From Azospirillum oleiclasticum (GTDB lineage Bacteria > Pseudomonadota > Alphaproteobacteria > Azospirillales > Azospirillaceae), in the NCBI RefSeq assembly GCF_013423485.1, contig NZ_JABFFR010000001.1, positions 806,001 to 870,000 on the forward strand: 64,000 bases of DNA. Direction: 5' to 3'. The translations under genes and the position numbers were made by a program. Below are positions 50,719 through 60,402 of this stretch, one piece after another. The number at the start of each line of letters is the position of its first letter. Position 1 is the stretch's first letter. Under the pieces are notes generated by a model. It saw nothing but the letters and a program-made list of their open reading frames with translations. It was not told the origin of the DNA and searched no databases.

Positions 50719-51429
50719 ATGCTGACGGTATCGGGCGTCCACACCTTCTACGGCGCCATCGAGGCGCTGAAGGGCGTCGATCTGGAGGTCTCTGCCGGCG
50801 AGATCGTGACGCTGATCGGCGCCAACGGCGCCGGCAAGTCCACGCTGCTGATGACCATCTGCGGCAACCCGCCGGCGCGCGCCGGCCGCGTGATCTTCGA
50901 GGGGGAGGACATCACCCGCCTTCCCACCTTCGAGATCGTGCGCCGCGGCATCGCGCAGAGCCCGGAGGGGCGGCGCATCTTCCCGCGCATGACGGTGCTG
51001 GAGAACCTGCAGATGGGTTCCATCTCCGCCAAGCCGGGCAGCTTCAACACCGAGCTGGAGCGGGTCTTCCACCTGTTCCCCCGCCTGAAGGAGCGCATCG
51101 ACCAGCGCGCCGGTACCATGTCGGGTGGTGAGCAGCAGATGCTCGCCATCGGCCGCGCGCTGATGAGCCAGCCGCGCCTGCTCCTGCTGGACGAGCCGTC
51201 GCTGGGGCTTGCCCCGCTGGTGGTCCGGCAGATCTTCCAGGTGATCAAGGACATCAACCGCGAGCAGAAGATGACGGTGTTCATGGTCGAGCAGAACGCC
51301 TTCCACGCGCTGAAGCTGGCCCACCGCGGCTACGTCATGGTGACCGGCAAGATCACCATGTCCGGCACCGGGGCGGAGCTGCTGGCGAACGAGGAGGTGC
51401 GCGCCGCCTATCTGGAAGGGGGCCACTGA
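50719..51429 (+). CDS. livF: Branched-chain amino acid ABC transporter ATPase LivF
   Basis: The 236-residue ATPase has Walker A GANGAGKST, RGIAQSPEGRRIFPRMTVLENL, signature MSGGEQQMLAIGRALM and Walker B LLLLDEPSLGLAP. ATG 50719 follows livG by 3 bp. The stop TGA overlaps the next ATG by one base. Confidence 0.96.
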   Translation: MLTVSGVHTFYGAIEALKGVDLEVSAGEIVTLIGANGAGKSTLLMTICGNPPARAGRVIFEGEDITRLPTFEIVRRGIAQSPEGRRIFPRMTVLENLQMGSISAKPGSFNTELERVFHLFPRLKERIDQRAGTMSGGEQQMLAIGRALMSQPRLLLLDEPSLGLAPLVVRQIFQVIKDINREQKMTVFMVEQNAFHALKLAHRGYVMVTGKITMSGTGAELLANEEVRAAYLEGGH

Positions 51430-51788
51430 TGGAGACCATCCTCGCTTCCTCGATCGCCGCCTTCATCGTGCTGACGGTGATCGTGTTCGGCGCCTGCGCC
51501 TTCCTCACCGGCCAGACGCTGGCGGAGGGGTGGAAGCCGGAGAGCACGCTCTACGGCTACATCGTCCTTCTGGGGCTGGGCGACCGCTTCCTGGTCTATG
51601 GCCTGTTCGGCGGGCCGCTGCTGTCGCTGCACGGATTCGTGGTGCACACGGCTTTCATCGCGGTGATCGCCGTGGTGACCTTCCGCATGGCACGGGCCCG
51701 GCGCATGGTCAGCCAGTATCCCTGGCTCTACGAGCGGTCGGGACCCTTCGGCTGGCGCGAGCGGCCGGGTGGCCGACTCGCCGAATAG
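51429..51788 (+). CDS. Small membrane protein embedded in the liv operon
   Basis: The 119-residue protein has about three membrane helices (residues about 5-30, 42-70, 70-90) and a basic, Trp/Tyr-rich cytoplasmic tail (QYPWLYERSGPFGWRERPGG). It overlaps livF by one base, so is translated with the transporter. Similar small proteins (DUF6867-like, uncertain) recur in liv operons of alphaproteobacteria. Role unknown; it may tune or stabilise the transporter. Confidence 0.7.
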   Translation: METILASSIAAFIVLTVIVFGACAFLTGQTLAEGWKPESTLYGYIVLLGLGDRFLVYGLFGGPLLSLHGFVVHTAFIAVIAVVTFRMARARRMVSQYPWLYERSGPFGWRERPGGRLAE

Positions 51789-51842
51789 CGATCGCCGCCG
51801 GCTTCGCGTGCGCTCTCCTCTCGCAGCGGGCCCGGTTCGCGG

Positions 51843-51848
51843 TATACT
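51843..51848 (+). promoter_or_regulatory. Possible -10 box before the binding-protein gene
   Basis: TATACT matches the -10 consensus at 5 of 6; the -35 is poor. It lies about 107 bp upstream of the binding-protein gene and could allow its separate, stronger transcription, as is usual for ABC binding proteins. Confidence 0.3.
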
Positions 51849-51897
51849 GGCACGGAACACGCCCGGCCGCTCGGGAGGATATCCATCGGCCGGCGGC

Positions 51898-51919
51898 GAC
51901 GGTCCCCATCGGGACCGTC
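51898..51919. other. 9-bp perfect hairpin upstream of the binding-protein gene
   Basis: GACGGTCCC and GGGACCGTC flank the loop CATC, 35 bp before the binding-protein start. It has no T-run. It may protect or process the mRNA or partly attenuate read-through from livF. Confidence 0.5.
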
Positions 51920-51954
51920 AGGCATCACACTGGACAGGGAGCACAAGCAAGACC

Positions 51955-53055
<1,101 letters not shown>

Positions 53056-53108
53056 CGGTGCGACCGGCGGGCGGTCGGGTGCCGCCCGCTTCCCACGGAC
53101 CGGATGTG

Positions 53109-53143
53109 CGAAAGGCGGTGCTTGGCACCGCCTTTCGAATTTT
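53109..53143 (+). terminator. Intrinsic terminator after the liv operon
   Basis: CGAAAGGCGGTGC pairs perfectly with GCACCGCCTTTCG over a 3-base loop, followed by AATTTT. Confidence 0.9.
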
Positions 53144-53376
53144 CAGGATGCGGCCAAGGGACCACCGAATCCGGAGCTGCCCGGCGTCGCGGGAGCCGGC
53201 TTCGCCGCCAGTAGCTCCTCCGACGTGTGGAGCACGTCCCTCCAGAACGCGGCGGCCCGAAGGTTGTTCGCCGCGGTCAGTTCGACCAGCCGCACCCGGC
53301 TGATCCGCAATGCGGTTTCGCCCAGTTCATCAACCAGGCGAGTCGCGAGAAGGAGCACGTCGTGATCGGTCTTCAT
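53143..53376 (-). CDS. Small unknown protein
   Basis: The frame from ATG 53376 codes 77 residues (MKTDHDVLLLATRLVDELGETALRI...), helical in the middle (ALRISRVRLVELTAANNLRAAAFWRDVLHTSEELLAAK) with a Pro/Gly-rich tail. It is not a family I know. An upstream ATG at 53421 is an alternative. It converges on the liv operon; its stop touches the terminator tail. Confidence 0.5.
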   Translation of the reverse strand: MKTDHDVLLLATRLVDELGETALRISRVRLVELTAANNLRAAAFWRDVLHTSEELLAAKPAPATPGSSGFGGPLAAS

Positions 53377-53613
53377 GCAGGTATGAACGCTACCCCAGGC
53401 CCCGTTGTTCCCGCAATGCATCGCAAGCAAGTCCAGCGTTTTCCGCGTCCAACCGCCGCACTTGTTGCGCCGCGGTAACAACAGTCGGGCCGACCAGCCA
53501 TTCCGCATCAGGCTATCGCCAGCCTACGGGCGTTTCGTGTTTGATAGGAACGTTCATAGGGAGAAGACGGGTGTCACTGGGGTGCCCGTTCGGCATCTGT
53601 CGGAGGATTACCA

Positions 53614-53823
53614 ATGCGCAGGAAGCGCGAAGTCATCGAAGGCCAGACGTTCCGGAAGCTCGGTCCGGGCGGTGGCCTGTGGGAGGTCGTCGCGATCCGC
53701 AAGGATGGTCTCGGCACGCAGCACGCCCAGATGCGGCGCGCCGACGATCCCAAGACGCTGAAAACCATTTCCGTGGCGACCCTGCTCGATCCCCAGTATT
53801 TCGAATGGGTGGCGGAGGGCTGA
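53614..53823 (+). CDS. Small protein of unknown function (69 aa)
   Basis: The product is MRRKREVIEGQTFRKLGPGGGLWEVVAIRKDG... , a beta-rich small basic protein. GGAGG lies 7 bases before ATG 53614, which is strong support for translation. The composition (LRKLGPGGGLWEVV, ADDPKTLKTISVATLLDPQYFEWV) resembles small SH3-like conserved alphaproteobacterial proteins, but no name can be given. Confidence 0.7.
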   Translation: MRRKREVIEGQTFRKLGPGGGLWEVVAIRKDGLGTQHAQMRRADDPKTLKTISVATLLDPQYFEWVAEG

Positions 53824-53832
53824 GCCACCCTC

Positions 53833-54921
53833 TCAGCCACGCGGGTCGGCCCTGCGCCGGTAGCGGTCGATCCCGTCGCTTCCCGTGGTCCGTTCCACCG
53901 CGCCGCGGTTCCGGAGGTGGTTGAGGTGCGCGATGGCCTCTCCCAGCGCGAACACGGTCTGGTGGGTGTCCAGCGGCCCTGGGAACATCGCGTCCGCCGC
54001 CTTGGCCGCCGTCACCGCGGTGGCGCACAGCGCCAGCGCCTCCTCCAACCGTTCCTCATGATGCGCCCGCAGCTCCGCCAGCCGAGCGTGCAGCCCCGTG
54101 AAGGGGCGGCCGTGCGAGGGCAGCACCAGCGTGTCCGCGGGCAGGGACTCGAAGGCGGCGAATCCGTCCAGGAAATCGGCCAGGGGATCGGCGTCCGGCT
54201 CGGTCGGCCAGACGGAGACGTTCGGGCTGATCCGCTCCAGCACCTGGTCGCCGGCGATCAGCACCGGTCGTTCGTGGCGAAACAGCGCGACCGGCTCCGG
54301 CGTGTGTCCGCCGCTGCCGATCATCCGCCAGGAGGCGCCGCCCAGTGTCAGACGGTCACCATGGCGCAACCGCTGCACCGTCGCCGGCACCGTGGGCACC
54401 GCGCGGGTATAGGATCCGCCATGGGCCAGCACTGCGTCCAACCGGTCACCGGTCAGGCCCGCGCGCCGGTAGAAGCCGGCGCAGGCCTCGGCCTGCCAGG
54501 CGCCGTCGTCGGCGCTGAGCGCGCGGGCGAACAGCCATTCAGTCAGGCTCGACACGAAGACCGCCCCGGTCTTTTCCACCAGCCAGCCGGCGAGGCCGAT
54601 GTGGTCGGGGTGGAAATGGGTGGCGATGACGCGGTGAAGCGGCTTGCCGGACAGCGGACCGGCGAGCAGCGCCTCCCACGCGGCGCGCGTCCGCGGGTCG
54701 GATACGCCGGTGTCCACCACCGTCCAGCCGTCGCCGTCGTCGATCGCCCATCCGTTGACATGGTTGAGCCGGAAGGGCAGGGACAGCCTGATCCACAGCA
54801 GCCCGTCCTCCACCGCCCGCACCTCGCCATGCGCGGGCGGGCCTGCGGTCTCGGGAGCGTCGGGTGTGGGAAGAGCGGCGTCCATTTCGTTTGTCCAGCG
54901 GATTATCATGAAATCCCACAT
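53833..54921 (-). CDS. Metallo-beta-lactamase-fold hydrolase
   Basis: The product (362 residues from ATG 54921) has the MBL metal motif THFHPDHIG and downstream GSGGHTPEPVALF, AGDQVLERISPN and VLPSHGRPFTGLHARLAELRAHHEERLEEALALC; the last two match the glyoxalase/MBL-type hydrolases with a helical C-terminal lid. AAGGA seven bases before ATG 54921 supports this start; ATG 54909 and 54885 are alternatives. Substrate unknown. It is divergent from the transferase pair at 54981. Confidence 0.8.
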   Translation of the reverse strand: MWDFMIIRWTNEMDAALPTPDAPETAGPPAHGEVRAVEDGLLWIRLSLPFRLNHVNGWAIDDGDGWTVVDTGVSDPRTRAAWEALLAGPLSGKPLHRVIATHFHPDHIGLAGWLVEKTGAVFVSSLTEWLFARALSADDGAWQAEACAGFYRRAGLTGDRLDAVLAHGGSYTRAVPTVPATVQRLRHGDRLTLGGASWRMIGSGGHTPEPVALFRHERPVLIAGDQVLERISPNVSVWPTEPDADPLADFLDGFAAFESLPADTLVLPSHGRPFTGLHARLAELRAHHEERLEEALALCATAVTAAKAADAMFPGPLDTHQTVFALGEAIAHLNHLRNRGAVERTTGSDGIDRYRRRADPRG

Positions 54922-54980
54922 TGCGATATCCTTCGCGCCCGCACAACAGGCGCGTTGGCGGTCGCGGAACCCGGCACACC

Positions 54981-55640
54981 ATGATCGGCGTGGTGGTCCC
55001 CTGCCTGAACGGCGCGGCAACCCTCGGTCGCACCCTCGACACCGTGGCGGGATTGCCGGTCGTCGTCTGCGATGGCGGCTCCGTGGACGACGGGCTGCGA
55101 CTGGCGGAGGAGCGTGGCGCGCGCGTCCTGCGCACGCCGCGCGGTCGCGGGGTGCAACTCGCCGCAGGCGCGGACGCCATGGCCACGCCCTGGCTGCTGT
55201 TCCTGCACGCGGACACCCGGCTCTCCCCCGGCTGGCGCGACGTGGCCCACGGGTTTGCGGCTGATCCGGCCAACGCCGCACGGGCCGGCTATTTCCGCCT
55301 GCGCTTCGACTCGGACGCACCGGCCGCGCGGCGGGTCGAGCGGGCGGTGGCGTGGCGGTCGCGGGCGCTGGGCCTGCCCTACGGCGACCAGGGGCTGTTG
55401 ATCGCGGCGGCCTTCTACCGGGCCATCGGCGGCTTCGCGCCGCTGCCGCTGATGGAGGATGTCGATCTGGCCCGGCGCATCGGGCGCCGACGTCTGGTGC
55501 CACTGGAGGCCGACGCCGTGACGTCCGCCGCCCGATACGAGCGCGACGGGTGGGTGCTGCGGCCGGCGCGCAACCTGCTGTGCCTGTCGCTCCACATGGC
55601 CGGCGTGCCGCCGCGCCTGATCCGGAGGATCTACGGTTGA
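54981..55640 (+). CDS. TIGR04283-type glycosyltransferase (rSAM/selenodomain-associated transferase 2)
   Basis: The 219-residue GT2 protein reads IGVVVPCLNGAATLGRTLDTVA, VVVCDGGSVDDGLRLAEERGARVLRTPRGRGVQLAAGADAMATPWLLFLHADTRLSPGW, and LPYGDQGLLIAAAFYRAIGGFAPLPLMEDVDLARRI. This combination is diagnostic of TIGR04283 transferases, linked to arsenosugar-type or selenodomain rSAM pathways. It is translationally coupled to the next gene (TTGA overlap at 55637-55640). Sugar and acceptor are unknown. ATG 54981. Confidence 0.87.
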   Translation: MIGVVVPCLNGAATLGRTLDTVAGLPVVVCDGGSVDDGLRLAEERGARVLRTPRGRGVQLAAGADAMATPWLLFLHADTRLSPGWRDVAHGFAADPANAARAGYFRLRFDSDAPAARRVERAVAWRSRALGLPYGDQGLLIAAAFYRAIGGFAPLPLMEDVDLARRIGRRRLVPLEADAVTSAARYERDGWVLRPARNLLCLSLHMAGVPPRLIRRIYG

Positions 55641-56239
55641 GGCGCCGGCACCTGATCGTCTTCGCCCGGCAATCCAGGCTGGGGCGGGGTAAGACGCGGC
55701 TTGCCGCCGGGATCGGGCGGCTGGAGGCGTGGCGCTTTTCCCGCCTTGTCCTTGCCGCGCTGCTGCGGCGGCTGGGCGGCGACCCGCGCTGGACGCTGAC
55801 GGTGGCGGTGGCACCCGACCGCGCCGCGGCGATGCGCGGCTGGCCGCCGGGGGCGGGGCGGCGGGTGGCGCAGGGTGGCGGCGATCTCGGGCGACGCATG
55901 GCGCGGGCGCTGGCGGCCCCGCCGCCGGGGCCGGCGGTGCTGGTCGGCAGCGACATTCCCGACATCAGGGCGCCTCACATTGTCGCCGCTTTCCGCGCGC
56001 TCGGCCGGCACGACGCGGTGTTCGGGCCGGCGGGCGACGGCGGTTATTGGCTGGTCGGGGTGAGGCGGCTGCGCGCCCTGCCGCGCGGGATGTTCGCGGG
56101 TGTCCGCTGGTCCTCCCCGCACGCGCTGGCGGACAGCGTCGCGAGCCTGCCGCGCCGGCACGCGGTGGGCCTCGTCGACACGCTGGACGACGTGGACGAC
56201 GCGGCTGGCTGGCGGCGTTGGCGCGCGGGTTCACGGTGA
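55637..56239 (+). CDS. TIGR04282-type transferase (rSAM/selenodomain-associated transferase 1)
   Basis: From TTG 55637 the product has 200 residues. It is a short nucleotidyl/glycosyltransferase: LIVFARQSRLGRGKTRLAAGIG, AMRGWPPGAGRRVAQGGGDLGRRMARAL, LVGSDIPDIRAPHIVAAFRALGRHDAVFGPAGDGGYWLVGV, SSPHALADSV. This is the TIGR04282 partner of TIGR04283 proteins. The TTG start shares TTGA with the upstream stop; GGAGG lies 8 bases before. Pairing of these two families is a known genomic association. The typical ArsS radical SAM partner is not adjacent here. Confidence 0.87.
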   Translation: MRRRHLIVFARQSRLGRGKTRLAAGIGRLEAWRFSRLVLAALLRRLGGDPRWTLTVAVAPDRAAAMRGWPPGAGRRVAQGGGDLGRRMARALAAPPPGPAVLVGSDIPDIRAPHIVAAFRALGRHDAVFGPAGDGGYWLVGVRRLRALPRGMFAGVRWSSPHALADSVASLPRRHAVGLVDTLDDVDDAAGWRRWRAGSR

Positions 56240-56327
56240 TGTGACGGCGCCGTGCCTGACCGGGGGTTGCCCGAACCGCCGGAACACGGACATGGTCTGC
56301 ATCGGACGAACGGGCAGGGACGGGCCG

Positions 56328-57521
56328 ATGCGGCGCTTCTTCATGGGTATCCTGACGGCGCTGGTGCTGATGGCCGGCAACGCCGCGGCCGAAGGCTGGA
56401 ACGATACGCTGGCCGCGGCGCGCGGGCAGACCGTCTATTTCAACGCCTGGGGCGGCTCCACCAAGGCCAACGCCTACATCCAGTGGGCGGCCGGACAGGT
56501 GAAGGCCCGCCACGGCATCGAGCTGCGCCACGTCAAGGTGACCGACATTGCAGAAACCGTATCCCGCATCCTGGCGGAGAAAACGGCCGGGCGGTCGGAG
56601 GGGGGCTCCGTCGATCTCCTGTGGATCAACGGCGAGAATTTCGCGGCGATGAAGGCGCACGGCCTTCTGTACGGCCCCTTCACCGACCGGCTTCCCGGCT
56701 TCGCGCTGGTGGACACGGTGAACAAGCCGACCATCGTCGATTTCACCGTGCCGGTGGAGGGGATGGAGGCGCCGTGGGGCATGGCGCGATTCGTCTTTCT
56801 GCACGACACCGCCGTCCTTCCCGACCCGCCACGCAACATCGACGCGCTGCTGGCCTGGGCCAAGGCCAATCCGGGCCGCTTCACCTACCCGCAGCCGCCG
56901 CACTTCCTGGGATCCACCTTCCTGAAGCAGGCGCTCCACGCGCTGGCCGCCGACAAGGCGGCGCTGATGGCCCCGGCGACGGAGGGAACGTTCGCAATCG
57001 TGACGGCACCGCTGTGGCCCTGGCTGGACGCGTTGCACGCCGTGTCCTGGCGCGGCGGACGCGCCTTCCCATCCTCCGGCCCCGAACAGCGGCGGCTGCT
57101 CGCCGACGGGGAGGTCGATCTGTCCATGGCCTTCTCGACGCTGGAGGCGGCCAGCGCCATCGAGGAGGGGCAGCTTCCGAAGACAGCGCGGGTCTACGCG
57201 CTGGACGGCGGCACCATCGGCAACGCCAACTTCCTGGCGATCCCCTACAACGCCCGCGCCCGTGCGGCGGCGCTGGTGGTCATCGACTTCCTGCTGTCGC
57301 CGGAGGCGCAGGCCCGCAAGCAGGACGCGCGGCATTGGGGTTCCGACACCGTGCTCGACCTTGATCGGCTGTCGCCCGATCAGCGCGCCCTGTTCGACGC
57401 GGTGCCCAAGCACCCGGCCGCCCCGGCAGCCGGCAGCCTCGGACCCGCGCTGCCGGAGCCGCACCCGAGCTGGATGGAGCGGATCGAGGCCGAATGGCAG
57501 CGGCGCTATTCCCGCGGCTGA
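56328..57521 (+). CDS. ynjB: YnjB-like ABC transporter periplasmic binding protein
   Basis: The 397-residue protein has a signal peptide (MRRFFMGILTALVLMAGNAA, cleavage after AAA) and YnjB-like sequence: TVYFNAWGGSTKANAYIQWAAGQVKARHGIELRHVKVTDIAETVSRILAEK, VDLLWINGENFAAMKAHGLLYGPFTDRLPGF, GTIGNANFLAIPYNARARAAALVVIDFLLSPEAQARKQDARHWG. It binds a substrate that is not known. AGGGA 8-12 bases before ATG 56328 supports this start. Permease and ATPase follow at 58663 and 60399, past an inserted opposite-strand gene. Confidence 0.87.
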   Translation: MRRFFMGILTALVLMAGNAAAEGWNDTLAAARGQTVYFNAWGGSTKANAYIQWAAGQVKARHGIELRHVKVTDIAETVSRILAEKTAGRSEGGSVDLLWINGENFAAMKAHGLLYGPFTDRLPGFALVDTVNKPTIVDFTVPVEGMEAPWGMARFVFLHDTAVLPDPPRNIDALLAWAKANPGRFTYPQPPHFLGSTFLKQALHALAADKAALMAPATEGTFAIVTAPLWPWLDALHAVSWRGGRAFPSSGPEQRRLLADGEVDLSMAFSTLEAASAIEEGQLPKTARVYALDGGTIGNANFLAIPYNARARAAALVVIDFLLSPEAQARKQDARHWGSDTVLDLDRLSPDQRALFDAVPKHPAAPAAGSLGPALPEPHPSWMERIEAEWQRRYSRG

Positions 57522-58561
57522 GCCGCGAGGTGGCGCCGGGCCCGGCGCTCCTCCGCGATGCGGTCGATCACCGGCCCCAGCACCTCCTCGTGGAAGCGGT
57601 CGCAGCCGATGCACAGGTTGCGGTAGGGCTGGCCGGTGGGCGTGGTGGTCTCGCAGGCCTCCAGATAGCGGTCGATGCTCCACCCGGCGGCCAGCCCCAT
57701 CCGTTCCGGCCGGCCGGCGGAGATCGACTCGAAGGCCGGGTGGCCGGCGAGGCTGTCGAGGATCTCGGCCAGCGGCTCGTCGAGCAGGTTGCCGATGGCC
57801 TTGCGCGTCTTCATGCAGCAGGGATAGACGCGGCCGTCCGGCTCCACCGCCACCTCGGCCCCGGCCCATCCCTGGCGCAGAAAGCCTATGCCGCCCGACC
57901 ACTGGCCGCAGAAATTGTCGGCCAGCGTCGCTGTGGACAACCCGTTCTGCCACGCCCGCCCGCGCGGCCAGATCTTGCCGATCCAGCTTTCCGGCGTGGC
58001 GCCGAAGAAGCCGAAGGACGGTCGCCCGTCACCGACGGCGGCGGAGCCCGCGATCATGCCCAGCCCCTCGAACAGCGCGGTCAGGCTGTCCTTCAGCGTC
58101 TCCTTCCGGCCGCCCTGCATGCCGACGTGGAAATCGTCCAGCCCCGACACCGACAGATGATCCATGCCGGCGTCCAGCAACTCGCGCAGGATCGGTTCGG
58201 TCACCAGATCGCCGGTGGTCTGCACCACCAGCCGCACCCCGCCGGTGGCGGCGTAGCGGGCGCGCAGCCGCCGCAGGGTGGGGTAGAGCACCCGCTCGCG
58301 GACGGGATCGACCAGCACGTCGCCGCCGGCCAGGATGATCCGTCCCATCTTCACCCGCGGCGCCCCGGCCTCGTCCACATCGCCGAGGTCGCGGTACAGC
58401 ATGCTGTCGGGGAGATGCGCGATGATGCGCGGGGCGTTCTCCTCCGCCTCCCGCACCACGGCCTCGAGAGCGTCGCGCACATAGGGGCGGAAGCGGTCCT
58501 CGTAGCAATGGTCGCAGCGGCGGTGGCAGGCCCAGCACAGCACGTAATAGATCGACTCCAC
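57506..58561 (-). CDS. Radical SAM/SPASM-type protein, not ArsS
   Basis: The 351-residue protein has the radical SAM Cys triad C12-x3-C16-x2-C19 (CWACHRRCDHCYED), a variant GGE-type segment IILAGGDVLVDP, DAGMDHLSVSGLDDFHVGMQGG, and a C-terminal Cys cluster typical of SPASM-like auxiliary clusters (VYPCCMKT, CIGCDRFHEEV). The sequence lacks the NVGLLCNQxCxHC pattern of ArsS. The reaction is unknown. It lies between ynjB and ynjC on the opposite strand; its stop overlaps ynjB by 16 bases, and it is divergent from ynjC by 101 bases. Confidence 0.8.
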   Translation of the reverse strand: MESIYYVLCWACHRRCDHCYEDRFRPYVRDALEAVVREAEENAPRIIAHLPDSMLYRDLGDVDEAGAPRVKMGRIILAGGDVLVDPVRERVLYPTLRRLRARYAATGGVRLVVQTTGDLVTEPILRELLDAGMDHLSVSGLDDFHVGMQGGRKETLKDSLTALFEGLGMIAGSAAVGDGRPSFGFFGATPESWIGKIWPRGRAWQNGLSTATLADNFCGQWSGGIGFLRQGWAGAEVAVEPDGRVYPCCMKTRKAIGNLLDEPLAEILDSLAGHPAFESISAGRPERMGLAAGWSIDRYLEACETTTPTGQPYRNLCIGCDRFHEEVLGPVIDRIAEERRARRHLAAQPRE

Positions 58562-58662
58562 GTCGCATCCCCGGTTCGTTCCTCGGTGGCTCCCAAGGTA
58601 GGGCGGGCGAGGGGCCGGGGGAACCGGGGGGCCGGGTCACTTCGGCGTGAAAGGGGGGCGCG

Positions 58663-60402
58663 GTGATCGCTGCGCTGCGCGCGGCCCGCTGGGCGCTCGC
58701 CGGTCTTCCCCGCCCGTCGGTGGGGCTCGGGCTGTTCCCGGCGGTCACCGTCGTGGTCTTCCTCGGGCCGATCCTGGTGGGGCTGGTGGGCACGCTGCTC
58801 CCGTCCTTCGGCATCCTGCCGGCCCTTGGCGGGACCGAGCCGACGCTGAAACCGTGGCGCGACCTTCTGGCGGCGCCGGGCCTCACGGCCTCGATCCGGT
58901 TGACGCTCATCACCGGCGTGGCGGCGACGCTGATGTCCGTGGCGCTGGCCTTCGGGATCGCCGCGGCGTGGCACGGCAGCCGGTGGTTCGCCGTACTGCG
59001 GGGGGTGCTGCCGCCGCTGCTGGCGGTGCCGCACGCGGCCTTCGCCATCGGCTTCGCCTTCCTGGTGGCGCCCAGCGGCTGGATCGTCCGGCTGCTGTCG
59101 CCCTGGGCCACCGGCTGGACGCGCCCGCCGGACATCGCGCTGGTGCAGGACCCCTGGGGCATCGCCTACACGCTGGCGCTGGTCTGCAAAGAGGTGCCGT
59201 TCCTCGTCCTCGCCATCGCGGCGGCGCTCGGCCAGACCGGGGCGGACGGGCTGCTGCGCGCGGCCCGCAGCCTGGGTTACGGGCCGGTGGCGGCGTGGGT
59301 GAAGGTGGTGCTGCCGCTGGTCTACCGGCAGGTGCGGCTGCCGGTGCTGGCGGTGCTGGCCTATTCGCTGTCGGCGGTGGAACCGGCGCTGGTCCTGGCC
59401 CCGACCCTGCCGCCGCCGCTGACGCCGCTGGTCCTGCGCTGGTTCGCCGATCCGGATCTGGCGCTGCGCTTCCAGGCGGCGGCTGGCGCCGTGCTCCAAT
59501 CGGGACTGGTGGGCGGAGCCATCCTGCTGTGGCTGGGTGGGGAGCGTGCGGTGGCCCTGATCGGCCGACGCTGGGCCTGTGCCGGCGGGCGCGGCGGGTC
59601 CGGGTGGGGGCTGCGCGCGGTGACCGCGGCCGGCATGGCGCTGGCGGTGCTGGCGGTGGCGGGATCGATCGCGGTGCTCGCCCTGTGGGCGTTGGCGCGC
59701 GGCTGGCGCTTCGCCGATCCGCTGCCGGCGGGCTGGACGCTCGACACCCTCGCCGCCGCGTGGCCGGGGCTGGCGGGGCCGGCGCTGAACACGCTGCTGA
59801 TCGGTGCCGCGGCGGTCGGGGTGGGTCTCGTCCTTGTTGCCGGCTGCCTGGAGAACGGACGGCGGTTGCCGGCCGCCCTGGCAGGGCGGGCCCTGTGGCT
59901 CGTCTATCTGCCGCTGCTGGTGCCGTCGGTCGGCTTTCTTTTCGGCATCCAGGTGGTGCTGGTGGCGGCCGGTCTGGACGGGCGCTGGCCGGCGCTGGTG
60001 TGGGCGCATCTGCTGTATGTGCTTCCCTACATGTTCCTGGCGCTCGCCGATCCCTGGCGGGCGCTGGATGAGCGCTACGAGCGCAGCGCGCGGGCGCTGG
60101 GGGCCGGTCCCTGGCGCAGCTTCCTGCGGGTGCGGGTGCCGCTGCTGCTGCGCCCGCTGGCGACGGCGGCGGCCATCGGCTTTTCGGTCAGTGTGGCGCA
60201 GTATCTGCCGACGCTGTTCGCCGGCAGTGGCCGGGTGGCGACCTTGACGACGGAAGCGGTGGTGCTCGCCTCCGGTGCCGACCGGCGGGTGACCGCGGTC
60301 TACGCCTTTGCCCAGGCGCTGCTGCCGCTGCTGGCCTTCGCGGCGGCGGTCGGCGTGCCGGCCTGGATGCACCGCCGGCGGCGGGGGATGAGGACGGGAT
60401 GA
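58663..60402 (+). CDS. ynjC: YnjC-like ABC transporter permease (fused double permease)
   Basis: The 579-residue protein contains two permease units, each with about six helices; the EAA-like loops are at AARSLGYGPVAAWVKVVLPLVYRQV and ARALGAGPWRSFLRVRVPLLLRP. This ThiP-like duplicated layout is that of YnjC. GTG 58663 is preceded by AAGGGGGG. The last 4 bases overlap the ATPase gene (ATGA). Confidence 0.88.
   Translation: MIAALRAARWALAGLPRPSVGLGLFPAVTVVVFLGPILVGLVGTLLPSFGILPALGGTEPTLKPWRDLLAAPGLTASIRLTLITGVAATLMSVALAFGIAAAWHGSRWFAVLRGVLPPLLAVPHAAFAIGFAFLVAPSGWIVRLLSPWATGWTRPPDIALVQDPWGIAYTLALVCKEVPFLVLAIAAALGQTGADGLLRAARSLGYGPVAAWVKVVLPLVYRQVRLPVLAVLAYSLSAVEPALVLAPTLPPPLTPLVLRWFADPDLALRFQAAAGAVLQSGLVGGAILLWLGGERAVALIGRRWACAGGRGGSGWGLRAVTAAGMALAVLAVAGSIAVLALWALARGWRFADPLPAGWTLDTLAAAWPGLAGPALNTLLIGAAAVGVGLVLVAGCLENGRRLPAALAGRALWLVYLPLLVPSVGFLFGIQVVLVAAGLDGRWPALVWAHLLYVLPYMFLALADPWRALDERYERSARALGAGPWRSFLRVRVPLLLRPLATAAAIGFSVSVAQYLPTLFAGSGRVATLTTEAVVLASGADRRVTAVYAFAQALLPLLAFAAAVGVPAWMHRRRRGMRTG

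Noticed and set aside
57262..58666. Plus-strand frames across the radical SAM gene
   Set aside because: Arg/Pro-rich antisense to a gene with clear Cys motifs.
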